DNA of 64,000 nucleotides from Comamonadaceae bacterium (lineage in GTDB: Bacteria; Pseudomonadota; Gammaproteobacteria; Burkholderiales; Burkholderiaceae_C). This document shows positions 35,771 to 44,948 of the stretch, piece after piece. The stretch is from positions 45,270 to 109,269 of the forward strand of contig CANFWI010000005.1 in assembly GCA_947450675.1 (NCBI GenBank). Direction: 5' to 3'. Position 1 is the first letter of the stretch; each line of letters opens with the position of its first letter. Below the pieces are notes generated by a model that saw nothing but the letters and a program-made list of their open reading frames with translations, was not told where the DNA came from and made no database searches. Position numbers and translations under genes: made by a program.

Positions 35771-37132
35771 TCAGCGCGCTTTCAAAAACTCGCCCACTTC
35801 CAGCAAGATCAGCTCGTTGTCGTCCGCCTTGTTCGGTTCACGGCTGCTCGAAAACGGCAGGTTGTTGTCATTGCCCACCACGATGTGAGTGCCGTCGACG
35901 ATGTCAACGTTCTCGATGGTGAAAAACGGAAAGGTCAGCACACCGTTTGTCAACGGTTTACGCGCCAACTTGTGGGGATCCGCAATCGCCATCAGATCGA
36001 TGTAGCCGATTTTTCGCACCGGGCTGTTCACATTGGCTTCAGTCAGCTCAATCTTGTAGACGCGCTTGAACTTGGCCAGATCATGAAAACAATCTGTGCG
36101 TTTTTGAGCTTCAGGGCAAGCTTTGTCGGCCGTCCCTTCGCCGTTGTCACGCTCAATGATCAGGCCGGTGGTGGCATCGATCATGTTGAAGTCTCCAATG
36201 GCGTGATGATTCGCTTCCAGCACATATTTCCAATGCCGACCGGTCCACTTTTCGGTCTTCACGTCAAACTCAAGGACACGCAGAAACTGCTTGCCGTCCA
36301 GCGTCTCAGAGGCGCTGCTGGCTTCATCCCATAAAGCACCTTCGAGCAAAGCGTAGAGCTTGCTGCCGTCAGGGGAAGACGCCATGCCCTCAAAGCCTTT
36401 CGAACGACGGACCTGAAACTTCACAGCGACATTAGGCGCAGGCGGCGTCAGCACGGCAGGATGGTCGGGCGAGCGCACCACCTTGCCGTCCACCTGGGTT
36501 TCAAAAACCGCCAAGACCTTGCCCTTCAAATCGGACTTGATCAGGTACGGGCCAAACTCGTCACCAATCCACAGCGCTCCGCCAGCGATCTGGAAACTCT
36601 CGGTGTCAAAATCTGAACCGGTCAGGTAGCGCTGCTTGCTGCCTTCATGAACGATGCGAAAAGGCACCTTGCGGTCTGGGTCGTGCAAGAACACCGTCTC
36701 CAACCGCTTGAGATGGCCCGACTTGAAGTCGACGCTGTAGCGGTTCAGATAAAGCATGAAGTCCGGCGAATTGGCTTTAGAGCCCGCGCCGTTATCAGTC
36801 AACAGCCAGAAGCTGCCATCGGCCATGCGTTTGATGCCAGAGTGTCCTTGCACCGGCTGGCCTTTGAAGGGCAAGAAAACGCCGGTCGGGCGGCCTGCGG
36901 ACAAGCCCTCAACACTGCCTATTTTGTCGACACGTTGGCCGGTGGTGAATTTACCGCTGACCTGCAGATCAGCCGGCGCATCTTTGGGCGCCGCAAGCAT
37001 GGTTTGAGCCGGCAGAACAGCATGGCCGCTGAGCGTGGCCGGAAAGGCGGTTTGAGCGGCAGACAGCAATGGCACGGCGCTCAAACCAATCAGCAAAAGT
37101 GCGCGTTGAATGGAACTGAAAGACAACATCAA
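35771..37132 (-). CDS. Secreted esterase-like/phytase-like protein (PF13449 type)
   Basis: Exported protein of 453 residues with a signal peptide (about 1-26, ...LSAVPLLSAAQ). Segments such as QGHSGIKRMADGSFWLLTDNGAGSKANSPDF, GSDFDTESFQIAGGALWIGDEFGPYLI, SKGFEGMASSPDGSKLYALLEGAL and VGNDNNLPFS match the esterase-like-activity-of-phytase group, beta-propeller proteins found in phosphate-scavenging loci. I infer release of phosphate from organic phosphates outside the inner membrane. PHO-like half-sites lie 68-96 bp upstream. Enzymatic activity is not provable from sequence. Confidence 0.8.
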   Translation of the reverse strand: MMLSFSSIQRALLLIGLSAVPLLSAAQTAFPATLSGHAVLPAQTMLAAPKDAPADLQVSGKFTTGQRVDKIGSVEGLSAGRPTGVFLPFKGQPVQGHSGIKRMADGSFWLLTDNGAGSKANSPDFMLYLNRYSVDFKSGHLKRLETVFLHDPDRKVPFRIVHEGSKQRYLTGSDFDTESFQIAGGALWIGDEFGPYLIKSDLKGKVLAVFETQVDGKVVRSPDHPAVLTPPAPNVAVKFQVRRSKGFEGMASSPDGSKLYALLEGALWDEASSASETLDGKQFLRVLEFDVKTEKWTGRHWKYVLEANHHAIGDFNMIDATTGLIIERDNGEGTADKACPEAQKRTDCFHDLAKFKRVYKIELTEANVNSPVRKIGYIDLMAIADPHKLARKPLTNGVLTFPFFTIENVDIVDGTHIVVGNDNNLPFSSSREPNKADDNELILLEVGEFLKAR

Positions 37133-37199
37133 TGACCCTTTTTAAAATCGCTGGACACCGAAAGGCGTCCTACAGCATGGGTCAGTTTGATACACTTGT

Positions 37200-37228
37200 T
37201 TGACACCCTCATGTCAACTTCATGTCGA
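37200..37228 (-). promoter_or_regulatory. Candidate PHO box before the phytase-like gene
   Basis: Minus-strand half-sites TCGACAT (37228-37222), TTGACAT (37217-37211) and GTGTCAA (37206-37200), each 11 bp apart. Only the last has the exact TGTCA core; the others have TGACA or CGACA, a variant seen at several sites in this window. Confidence 0.5.
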
Positions 37229-37273
37229 TTCAACATCGCTGAACGGTGGTGGCGCAGGGCCTGTGCGAATGGC

Positions 37274-38227
37274 TTACTTTTCGCTCTCAATGAGACGGAC
37301 AGCGAAGGGCATGCGCTCACGCACATCGACGGTGACATGAACCGCCCGGACGTCACTCGCGCCAGGCACTTCGAGCCGGGTCAGGTTCGTCAACGGCTTT
37401 TTTTCTAACGTGAAAGGCTGGTCAAAGCGGAACACATGGCTGTCGCCATGAATCAGCAACACCGGGACAGCCGACTCTGCCGCCAACGGCAGCAAGGTGT
37501 TGCCGATGCTGTTTCGAAAGCCCGAGTGACCCGGAAAGTCTTCCCAGTTGGACTTGCTTTCAAAAATATCCGCCTGCATGGCAAACACAAGCGCCTTGGC
37601 CGAAGACTGTCGCGCATAGGCAAAGGCTTGACGAATCCACGCCACATTGGCTTTATCACGCTCAAAATATTCCGCGACCGCAGCTGGCTCGCGTACTTCG
37701 AAATTATTGTTGCTGCCAACGATGTGCAAGGTCACGAAAAGCACCTGCTGGTGTAGCCAGCGCTGGTTCTCAATAAATTGAACGTGTGCAGGATCCAATC
37801 TGGACTGGTTGTCCAGCTGCAACGGAACTTTGCCCAAAGACTGGCCTAGCGTGAAGAAGCGTTGGCGCAATGCATGCAAGCGTTCCTGCGGGTCGTAGGC
37901 ACCGTTGTTGGCACGGTGGCAGTCGGTCCATTCGTTGTCGCCTGGCGTGTAGACAACGGCGGTTTCAAACAGATTGAAGTGCCCCAGTTGCGCCACTGAC
38001 TCTTGATCCGAGCACCGGGTCGATCCCGACTTGATATCACCCACGTGAATCGAAAACGGCGGATGAATCTTGTTGATAGTGCTGATCAACGCCCGGTATG
38101 GCGGGTAAGCATGCGCCTCGTCGCCATAAGGCAGGTCGCCGAGGGCAACAAAGCTGAAGGGCTGAGCATGAGCCGCGAAAGCAGCCAAAAAACTCAGGCT
38201 CAGCCAGCCCAGACGACACAGTTTCAT
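37274..38227 (-). CDS. Secreted calcineurin-like metallophosphoesterase
   Basis: Exported phosphoesterase of 317 residues when started at the ATG at 38227, which gives a signal peptide MKLCRLGWLSLSFLAAFAAHA. Metal-binding motifs: ALGDLPYGD, IHVGDIKSG, YTPGDNEWTDCH (the GN[H/E] equivalent is GDNEW), and LIHGDSHVF. It lies 29 bp after the alkaline phosphatase gene on the same strand and is probably co-transcribed. I infer a periplasmic phosphomono- or diesterase used in phosphate scavenging; substrate unknown. Confidence 0.85.
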   Translation of the reverse strand: MKLCRLGWLSLSFLAAFAAHAQPFSFVALGDLPYGDEAHAYPPYRALISTINKIHPPFSIHVGDIKSGSTRCSDQESVAQLGHFNLFETAVVYTPGDNEWTDCHRANNGAYDPQERLHALRQRFFTLGQSLGKVPLQLDNQSRLDPAHVQFIENQRWLHQQVLFVTLHIVGSNNNFEVREPAAVAEYFERDKANVAWIRQAFAYARQSSAKALVFAMQADIFESKSNWEDFPGHSGFRNSIGNTLLPLAAESAVPVLLIHGDSHVFRFDQPFTLEKKPLTNLTRLEVPGASDVRAVHVTVDVRERMPFAVRLIESEK

Positions 38228-38256
38228 CACAGCATCAAGCAAGTTGAAGCAGACGG

Positions 38257-40302
38257 TTACTTCTGCTTAGCCGCTTGCAGTCCCGCCGGCAACACGACTC
38301 CTTTGACGGCAGCTTGGGCCATCTTGAAGAAGACGTCGGTGTTGTCCATCACGCCGGTGAACGAGTAAGCGCCAGGCCCAAAAGCCGATAAAGGAATGTC
38401 GCTGGCGGTGTGCACGGCGCTGTTGCCCGGCACCTGGCCGGTGATCATGAACTTGCCTTGGGCATCGCGCTGGCTGGGATCGACCGGGTAAGCCGCCAGC
38501 GGTTGCGTTTTGACGAAAGGCTGCTGGCTGTCCTGCACCGGCAGTGGGTTCGTGCGGTAGTCTTCAAAACGGTCTGAGTTGGCGCCGTAAGCCACCAACA
38601 GGCGGTGGTCAATGTCGGTGGTCTCCGGGTAGCCGTCTGCAGCAATGCGGTATTTGGGGAAACCAGCGGTTTCGTAAATACCAACGGTTTTGTCACGCAA
38701 AGCCGGATCACCATCCCGTACCAGTTCTTGCAGACGGGCGTCGCTGACGATGGAGCCACCGATCAGCGCCACACCCGCGCACTCGTGGTCTGCGGTGACG
38801 ATGACCAAGGTGTCGCCGCGTTTGGCGGCAAAGGCTTGGGCCAGTTTCACGGCGCGGTCGAACTCAATGGTGTCCAGCAACCAGCGTTCTGTGTCCATGG
38901 CATGGGCTTGTTTGTCGATCGACGCGCCTTCCACCATCAACACAAAACCTTCCTTTTTCTTCTCCAACACGCGCAGCGCGGTGGTCGTCATTTCATCGAG
39001 CATGGGTTGGTCTGGAAAACCGTAGTCGTCGACCACTCGGTTGTTACCCGCATTGCCCAAGCCTTGACCTTTTTGGCGGCGGCCGTCGATTTTGTCCAGC
39101 GCAACATTCATGTTGGAGTGAGAAAACAGACCCAGCAAGTGGCTGGTTTTTCCGCTGTCAATCGCGTCCATCTCGGTTTTGTTGCCGGCGTAAGCAAAGC
39201 CCGCGGCTTGAAAGTCGGCCAGCAGATTGCGGTCTTTGTCCTTGCTGCCAGGCGCTGCGCCCCAAGCTTTGACGATGTCTGTGGTGTGCGCTTCGGTGCT
39301 AGAAAAAGCGTAGTCGGATTTATCACCACGGGCTGAACCGGGCGTGCTGGCCGGTACAAACCACTTGCGTCCGCCGCCCATCAAAACGGACAAGCCGCTG
39401 AGTTTTCGGTCGTCCAAGTACTGGTCAACAATGCCGGTGCCAGCGCCGCGGTTGCTGGTATGAACCGCATTGGCTGCGGGCGTTGCGTCAAAGACATCGG
39501 CGGTCGTCACCAAGCCGAGGGCTTTGCCTTGGGTCCGGTGCAGGTATTCGCTCAGGTATTCGATGCGCGGGTTGTCAAACGCGTCCAGCGTGTCGTCGGG
39601 GAACACGCCTTGCTCGTTGTTGTTGTTTTTGTTGCCCAGCGCATAAGCGCTCATGCCGGGGGCAGAGTCAGTGACGATTGAGTTCAGTGACGCGGTTTTG
39701 ACCATACCGGTGACGGGGAAGGTGTCCATCGCCAAGGGCTGAACCACCTTGCCCTGAGCGTAGCCACCGGCCACGATACGAGCCGCCGTGCGCTGCGCCG
39801 CGCCCATGCCGTCGCCCAACATGATGATGATGTTCTTGATCTTTTGTCCGCCAACGACCAAGGGCACGATTTCAAAATTGCCTTTGGCGCTGACCGTCTG
39901 CCCGTCGCTCTGCGTCGCCGTCACCGTGAAGGTGTGAATGCCTTGTTGGATCACGCTCAGGGCGCGGCTCGAAACGATGGCGGCATTGGCCGGCACGCCT
40001 TTGTTGCAGAACGCTTCGCAAGACTTGATGGCGACGTTGGCGTTGAGCGCTTTGCCGTCGATAGAGAAGCGGGCGGCGGTGATGGTTTTGCTGGCGTCGT
40101 CCGGTCGCACCGTGGCTTGCAGGTCAAAGCGTTGGCCAGGCAAAAAGCGCGCAACGATAGGGCCTTCTGCGTGGCCGCTGAACAGCTCGCTGGGCGGCGT
40201 CAGGCGCGTGACGCTGGGCGCGGCTTGCGCGGCCGTGCTGGCCAAAACACACAGAGTGATGGCGGCGAGTCGATACAAAGGTGCGGGAATCGGGTGATAC
40301 AT
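38257..40302 (-). CDS. phoA: PhoA-family alkaline phosphatase
   Basis: Periplasmic alkaline phosphatase (PF00245). Started at the ATG at 40302 (GGATC upstream), it has a signal peptide ending AAQA and 681 residues. An N-terminal domain of about 115 residues, not in E. coli PhoA, precedes the catalytic domain. Metal and active-site parts: MLGDGMG (D164), nucleophile S213 in TDSAPGMSAY, VEGASIDKQAHAMD, VTADHECAGVALIG, and HTASDIPLSAFGPGA. The residue after the nucleophile pair is Pro where most members have Ala. Follows the 165-residue secreted protein gene and precedes the phosphoesterase gene. Confidence 0.93.
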   Translation of the reverse strand: MYHPIPAPLYRLAAITLCVLASTAAQAAPSVTRLTPPSELFSGHAEGPIVARFLPGQRFDLQATVRPDDASKTITAARFSIDGKALNANVAIKSCEAFCNKGVPANAAIVSSRALSVIQQGIHTFTVTATQSDGQTVSAKGNFEIVPLVVGGQKIKNIIIMLGDGMGAAQRTAARIVAGGYAQGKVVQPLAMDTFPVTGMVKTASLNSIVTDSAPGMSAYALGNKNNNNEQGVFPDDTLDAFDNPRIEYLSEYLHRTQGKALGLVTTADVFDATPAANAVHTSNRGAGTGIVDQYLDDRKLSGLSVLMGGGRKWFVPASTPGSARGDKSDYAFSSTEAHTTDIVKAWGAAPGSKDKDRNLLADFQAAGFAYAGNKTEMDAIDSGKTSHLLGLFSHSNMNVALDKIDGRRQKGQGLGNAGNNRVVDDYGFPDQPMLDEMTTTALRVLEKKKEGFVLMVEGASIDKQAHAMDTERWLLDTIEFDRAVKLAQAFAAKRGDTLVIVTADHECAGVALIGGSIVSDARLQELVRDGDPALRDKTVGIYETAGFPKYRIAADGYPETTDIDHRLLVAYGANSDRFEDYRTNPLPVQDSQQPFVKTQPLAAYPVDPSQRDAQGKFMITGQVPGNSAVHTASDIPLSAFGPGAYSFTGVMDNTDVFFKMAQAAVKGVVLPAGLQAAKQK

Positions 40303-40337
40303 GGGGTGATCCAACTGGGTGGGGTTAAAACAAAGAC

Positions 40338-40835
40338 TCAATGCGCGTGTTGTTGGGCTTCAAAGTAGCGTGTCAGTTCGGTGCTGTCCATGCCGCGGGT
40401 GGCCTCTGTGGGCAACACCAGCCGGACCCAAGAAACCCGGCCATCGGTTTCCTCTAAGCGGCCCACACTCAAGCGGCCGGTGATCGACAACAGGCCGCGC
40501 GTGTAGGGAATCAGCCAGTCTTTTTGCGCATCGTCCAAGTAGACCGTGACCAGCGCGGCTGGCAAATCATCGGCCTCGCCGTCAGCATGCTCGCTCATTT
40601 GCACGGGCCGAGGCGACAGCATGAAGCGCCCCAGATGGGGAACTTCTTGCTGCACCATGTAGCCGGTGATGCGCACCGTCTGACCGTTGGCGGATGTCAG
40701 CTTGGCGCTTTGCTCCAAACCCTTGGAGCCCATCGGCAGATTGAAAAATTCTTTAAAAAACAATTCTGGTGCGACCTGCGCCGACGCCGCCATGCAGACA
40801 AGCCAGACGGCAAGACCAAGAAGTAGCTGTCGCAT
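40338..40835 (-). CDS. Small secreted protein of unknown function, phoA operon
   Basis: 165 residues with a signal peptide MRQLLLGLAVWLVCMAASA. No recognised catalytic motif. The body contains a predicted beta-rich segment, SANGQTVRITGYMVQQEVPHLGRFMLSPRP, reminiscent of small periplasmic OB-like or DUF3299-type proteins, then an acidic EHADGEADDLP and a GLLSITGRLSVGRLEETDGRVSWVRL strand region. It is 35 bp before phoA on the same strand and likely co-transcribed, so a role in phosphatase export, metal loading or phosphate scavenging is possible. Confidence 0.75.
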   Translation of the reverse strand: MRQLLLGLAVWLVCMAASAQVAPELFFKEFFNLPMGSKGLEQSAKLTSANGQTVRITGYMVQQEVPHLGRFMLSPRPVQMSEHADGEADDLPAALVTVYLDDAQKDWLIPYTRGLLSITGRLSVGRLEETDGRVSWVRLVLPTEATRGMDSTELTRYFEAQQHAH

Positions 40836-40944
40836 GTTAATTTTTTGAAGATGAAAAATGAAATTAGCACCAGATAATATTCTTCGAAAAAGTCAGTTGT
40901 GTGAATTTTTAGACGAAACCGAAGTGATCGGGATCCCGCCAACC

Positions 40945-40962
40945 ATGTCACACCATTGACAC
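40945..40962 (+). promoter_or_regulatory. Candidate PHO box before the CorA-like gene
   Basis: ATGTCAC-ACCA-TTGACAC, followed by CATAAA 8 bp later (40971-40976), the same -10 sequence and spacing as at pstS. It could also act on the minus strand toward the phoA operon, but I see no good -10 there. Confidence 0.52.
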
Positions 40963-41006
40963 AATAAATTCATAAAATTTTTTGGCTGTTTATCTACAAA
41001 CCATCC

Positions 41007-42317
41007 ATGTCGCTTGAAAATCTAATCGCCATGTTGGGGAAACAAAAGTTGGTTGACGGCATGGTTCACAGCCAAAAAATGCACAAACATGACGTCGTGC
41101 AGTCCTTGCTTCAAAAGCAACACGATGCGGAACTGCATAACTTCATTGCCAAACAAAGTTCAACCGAACTGGGCGGCTACTTGGACTCCCTGCCGGTGGA
41201 CGAAGCTCTGAAACTCTGGGCCAAATTGCCGCCAGAGCGCGAAAACGATGTCCTCTGGGAAATGTCGGATCAACGGCGATCAGACATTGCCGGCGACCGT
41301 CAGCCTGATTTTTCCGAAAGCAAAATCAATGTCTACGAATTGGCGGATGGGCGTTTGCGCCACATACCCATGGCGGGCCGAAAAGATTTAGAGGGTGCCA
41401 AACCCGTTTGGGTTGACCTGATCAACTCATCTAAAGCCGAGCGGCTGTTTGTGGGTTCCCACTTTGGCGTGGAACTGCCAGACCCCATTGAGGCGACTGA
41501 CCTTGAAGTGAGTGCGCGTTTTCATGTCGAAGAAAACGACGACATTCATCTCCACTCTAATTTTTTGCATGACCGTGAAGGCAATACCAGAAGTGTTCCC
41601 GTCGCTTTTATTTTGCACGGGGGCATTCTTTTTTCATTGCGCAACGAAGAACTGCCGGTCTTCAGATTACAGCGCCGCCGCGCTCTGACACAGCCAGGTT
41701 CTGTGTCGGATTGCGTTGACCTGCTGTTAGATCTGTATGGTGCGGACGTTGAAGTCTCTGCCGATTCGCTTGAAAACATCTATGCCAAGCTCGCGGCTGT
41801 CGGGCGGCACGTGCTGAGCGAGGCGATCACCGACCAAGAGGCCGCCGGAATTCTGGCTGACATCGCGGAAGAAGAAGATCAGAACGGCCGTATTCGCAGC
41901 AATATTTTGGACACGCAACGGGCCTTTAGTTTTTTGATGCGCGGGCGTTTGCTGACGCCGGATCAAATTTCAGACTCCAAGCAGATTTTGCGAAACATCG
42001 AATCACTCAACAGCCACACCGCCTTTTTATTCGACAAGATTAATTTCTTGATGGATGCCACCATCGGCTTCATCAACATCAACCAGAACAAACGTGTGAA
42101 CCAATTGACGGTGTTCAGCGTGGTGTTCATGCCCATCAATATTTTGGCGGGTATGGGCGGCATGTCTGAGTTTTCAATGATGACGCAAGGTATTGAATGG
42201 CCGGTGGCCTATGGCAGCTTTGTGCTGGTCTCCGGATTGATCGGGCTCGCCACCTACGTGCTGCTCAAACATGTCGAAAAGCGCCGTGTGAAGAAAACCA
42301 GTAGCAGAGTTGGCTGA
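41007..42317 (+). CDS. CorA-like divalent-cation transporter with MgtE-N-like start
   Basis: 436-residue membrane protein. The N-terminal 85 residues (VVQSLLQKQHDAELHNFIAKQ...LPVDEALKLWAKLPPERENDVLWEM) resemble the superhelical MgtE N domain; the rest is a CorA-type cytoplasmic funnel and two C-terminal helices. The pore region reads FSVVFMPINILAGMGGMSEFSMM near 370-390: the canonical GMN is replaced by GMGGMSEF, so ion choice may differ. A PHO-box-like element with a pstS-like -10 stands upstream. Magnesium transport fits the need to balance cations when phosphate or polyphosphate changes, but that is inference. Confidence 0.8.
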   Translation: MSLENLIAMLGKQKLVDGMVHSQKMHKHDVVQSLLQKQHDAELHNFIAKQSSTELGGYLDSLPVDEALKLWAKLPPERENDVLWEMSDQRRSDIAGDRQPDFSESKINVYELADGRLRHIPMAGRKDLEGAKPVWVDLINSSKAERLFVGSHFGVELPDPIEATDLEVSARFHVEENDDIHLHSNFLHDREGNTRSVPVAFILHGGILFSLRNEELPVFRLQRRRALTQPGSVSDCVDLLLDLYGADVEVSADSLENIYAKLAAVGRHVLSEAITDQEAAGILADIAEEEDQNGRIRSNILDTQRAFSFLMRGRLLTPDQISDSKQILRNIESLNSHTAFLFDKINFLMDATIGFININQNKRVNQLTVFSVVFMPINILAGMGGMSEFSMMTQGIEWPVAYGSFVLVSGLIGLATYVLLKHVEKRRVKKTSSRVG

Positions 42318-42381
42318 GCACGTCGCAGCCATGTCACTCCAAGGCCGTGCCACGTGCATGTCCACTTCATCTGTTGCTTGT

Positions 42382-42410
42382 GCGTCATTGAAGCGTCATA
42401 GATCTGTCGA
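42382..42410 (+). promoter_or_regulatory. Three tandem PHO half-sites before lplT
   Basis: GCGTCAT (42382), GCGTCAT (42393) and CTGTCGA (42404) begin exactly 11 bp apart. A TTAATA -10 candidate lies nine bases after the last one (42420-42425), and lplT starts at 42442. The phase, orientation and -10 spacing agree with a PhoB-activated promoter. Confidence 0.6.
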
Positions 42411-42441
42411 ACCACTGACTTAATAGGCCACCACAATCAGC

Positions 42442-43668
42442 GTGATGCCTGTCGGTTTTCATCTCATCATCGCCGCCCAATTTGTGTCGGCACTTGCGGA
42501 CAACGCTTTGTTAATCGTGTCGATTGCTCTTTTGTCAGAGCAAGGTCTTCCGGCATGGTGGGCGCCCATGCTGAAGTTCGTCTTCACCATTTCCTACGTC
42601 GTGTTGGCCCCGTTTGTAGGCCCTTTGGCAGACGCCGTTCCCAAAGCCCGCTTGATGGCCTGGATGAACGGCGTCAAAATTCTCGCTGTCGCAGCTTTAC
42701 TGTTTGGAATCAACCCACTCATCGCCTTTGCCATCGCGGGCTTGGGCGCTGCCGCCTATGCACCAGCCAAGTACGGCCTGATCACCGAGATTGTCGGCCC
42801 CAAACTCTTGGTCAGAGCCAATGGCTGGGTTGAGACCTCTGTCGTCTGCGCGGCACTGTTGGGCGCCGTGATGGGTGGCGTCTTGGTCAACACCCGAGTG
42901 ATCGACATGTTGAATGGGCTGTTGAGTGGTCTTCACGTCGGGCTCATGTCGCCGCTCAGCACCTCCCTGCTGGTGCTGCTGCTGATCTACGGCTTGGCGG
43001 GTCTGCTCAATCTGGGCATTCCGCACAGCGGCGCTCGCTACCCCGCCAGCGCGATCCACCCACTGGTGTTGATGCGAGATTTTTGGCGGGCCAATCGGCT
43101 GCTGTGGCGGGACGCTGAGGGCGGCATGTCGCTGGCGGTCACGACCATTTTTTGGGGCCTCGGTGCGACGCTGCAATTCGTGGTTTTGAAATGGTCAGCA
43201 GACGTCTTGCACCTGCCGCTGGAACAGGCGGCCTACCTGCAAACGGCGGTTGCCGTCGGCATCGTTGTCGGAGCGGTGATCGCTGGCCGATGGGTTGCCC
43301 TGCACCACGCCCGTCGAGTCCTCCCGGCAGGTGTTGTGCTGGGCTTGCTGATCTCGGTCATCGCCTATGTCCAAGACGTCCGTATCGCGCTGTTGACGTT
43401 GGCTTGCATTGGTGCCGTCGGTGGCATTTTGGTGGTCCCGCTGAATGCCCTGCTACAGCACCGCGGATTCTTGTTGCTGACCGCTGGCAGGTCGGTGGCC
43501 GTGCAAGGTTTCAATGAAAATCTGAGCGTGCTCTTCATGCTCGGAATGTACGCCACGCTAGTTTCGGCCAACGTCTCGATTGTGCCGCTCATGACCGTGT
43601 TGGGTCTGGCCGTCGCGTTGGCGATGGGGCTGCTGATCGAGCGCGGACAGCGCGCGTTACCGACCTGA
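42442..43668 (+). CDS. lplT: Lysophospholipid transporter LplT
   Basis: MFS-type inner-membrane flippase that brings lysophospholipids back to the cytoplasm for reacylation. The start MPVGFHLIIAAQFVSALADNALLIVSIALL is the family hallmark (F/L..xxxFxSALADNALL), followed by VLAPFVGPLADAVPKARLM and AAAYAPAKYGLITEIVG. 408 residues from a GTG at 42442, or 407 from the ATG at 42445. E. coli lplT is paired with aas; no aas is seen here. The tandem PHO half-sites upstream suggest induction in phosphate starvation. Confidence 0.9.
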   Translation: MMPVGFHLIIAAQFVSALADNALLIVSIALLSEQGLPAWWAPMLKFVFTISYVVLAPFVGPLADAVPKARLMAWMNGVKILAVAALLFGINPLIAFAIAGLGAAAYAPAKYGLITEIVGPKLLVRANGWVETSVVCAALLGAVMGGVLVNTRVIDMLNGLLSGLHVGLMSPLSTSLLVLLLIYGLAGLLNLGIPHSGARYPASAIHPLVLMRDFWRANRLLWRDAEGGMSLAVTTIFWGLGATLQFVVLKWSADVLHLPLEQAAYLQTAVAVGIVVGAVIAGRWVALHHARRVLPAGVVLGLLISVIAYVQDVRIALLTLACIGAVGGILVVPLNALLQHRGFLLLTAGRSVAVQGFNENLSVLFMLGMYATLVSANVSIVPLMTVLGLAVALAMGLLIERGQRALPT

Positions 43669-43693
43669 ATTCAGCGCCAGCAAGCGCTTATTG

Positions 43694-44908
43694 CTAGACG
43701 ACAACTCTGGATTGATCGATCACCTCTTGCAGCGCGTCTTCGAACTTCTGCACGATATGCGTCCAGTCCAATTGCATCGACGTCTGCCTGGCTGCCGCGC
43801 CCATCTGCTTGCGCTGCAGAGGCTCGGCCGCCAACGCCAGCGCGGCCGACACAAAACCATCTGCATCGGTGACGGGCACCAGGCTGCCATTGACATTGTC
43901 GACAATTAGCGCTGCGGCAGCGGCGCAATCGAAGGCCACCACGGGCAAGCCGCTGGCCATGGCTTCGGTGGTCACATTGCCAAAGGTCTCGGTGAGACTG
44001 GGCATCAAAAAAAGATCGGCTGACGCGTAGTGTTCGGCCAGTGCCTTGCCCCTCAATTGCCCAGAAAAAATGGCTTTAGGACAGCGAGCTGTCAACTCCT
44101 GCCGCATCGGACCGTCCCCAACCAGCACCAAACGGGCCCGGGCGTCACGCGCCTCAATCGCCTCGAAAGACTTCAGCAGCAAAGCTAAATTTTTCTCATG
44201 GGCAAGCCGTCCCACGCAGACGACCGCCAAGTCACTCGGTGCAAGCCCCCATTGCATACGCAACTCTTCGCTGCGGTGTGCGGGGTCATAGGCCAGCGTG
44301 TCAACGCCCCGGCTGACGACTTTCAGTCTTTGAAACCCGACGTCTGCCAAAGCGGCCCGCAAGGCTTCCGTTGGCACCATGGTGCACTGTGCATAGTTAT
44401 GGAACTTCCTGAGGTAGGCCATGATCGGCTTGTACAAAAAGCCAACCCCATAGTGGGCGCTGTAACTCTGAAAATTAGTTCGGTAATCGGTGGAGACGGG
44501 CAGCCGGAGGTACATGGCCGCGCGCAGGGCCGACCAGCCGAGCGGGCCTTCGGTTGCAATGTGAACCACATCGGGCCGCTTGAGTTGCCATAGCCGGATC
44601 AGGGCGCTCTTAGACGGCATGCCCATGCGCAACTCTGGGTAGCGGGGGATCGGAAATCCACGCATCAAGACCTCTTGGTAGGCTGGATGCATCTCTTCTT
44701 GGCACGCGGCATCTGTACCGTTTTGGCGCAAACGAATCAGCTGAACCGCGTGATTAGCAGCGCGCAAACCGTCCACCACTTTGGCCAGTGTCACGGCCAC
44801 ACCGTTCACCTCGGGTGGATACGTTTCTGAAACAACCGCCACACGCAGGGAGCGACGATGTGCCGGGAAATTGTCAACGAGCAAGTTGTGAGCATATTCA
44901 TAAGCCAT
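43694..44908 (-). CDS. GT4 glycosyltransferase, second Agt/MgtA-like paralogue
   Basis: GT-B glycosyltransferase of the same group as the gene at 23616. Motifs: LRVAVVSETYPPEVNGVAVTL, VVHIATEGPLGW, VPTEALRAAL, GRLAHEKNLALLL and EX7E in LTETFGNVTTEAMASG. I start at the ATG at 44908, giving 404 residues; the frame extends to 44980 without similarity, and the homologous region only begins near residue 22, so the true start may be later still. Neighbours lplT and ugd suggest membrane glycolipid synthesis. A weak PHO-like pair lies close upstream. Confidence 0.8.
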   Translation of the reverse strand: MAYEYAHNLLVDNFPAHRRSLRVAVVSETYPPEVNGVAVTLAKVVDGLRAANHAVQLIRLRQNGTDAACQEEMHPAYQEVLMRGFPIPRYPELRMGMPSKSALIRLWQLKRPDVVHIATEGPLGWSALRAAMYLRLPVSTDYRTNFQSYSAHYGVGFLYKPIMAYLRKFHNYAQCTMVPTEALRAALADVGFQRLKVVSRGVDTLAYDPAHRSEELRMQWGLAPSDLAVVCVGRLAHEKNLALLLKSFEAIEARDARARLVLVGDGPMRQELTARCPKAIFSGQLRGKALAEHYASADLFLMPSLTETFGNVTTEAMASGLPVVAFDCAAAAALIVDNVNGSLVPVTDADGFVSAALALAAEPLQRKQMGAAARQTSMQLDWTHIVQKFEDALQEVIDQSRVVV

Positions 44909-44930
44909 CCCCAGATGATGTCGCCACTTC

Positions 44931-44948
44931 GTAACAAATTGATGACAA
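44931..44948 (-). promoter_or_regulatory. Weak PHO-like pair before the second GT4 gene
   Basis: Minus strand TTGTCAT-CAAT-TTGTTAC: first half-site good, second with one core change. It is only 23 bp from the chosen start codon, which would give a near-leaderless transcript unless translation starts later. Confidence 0.35.
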
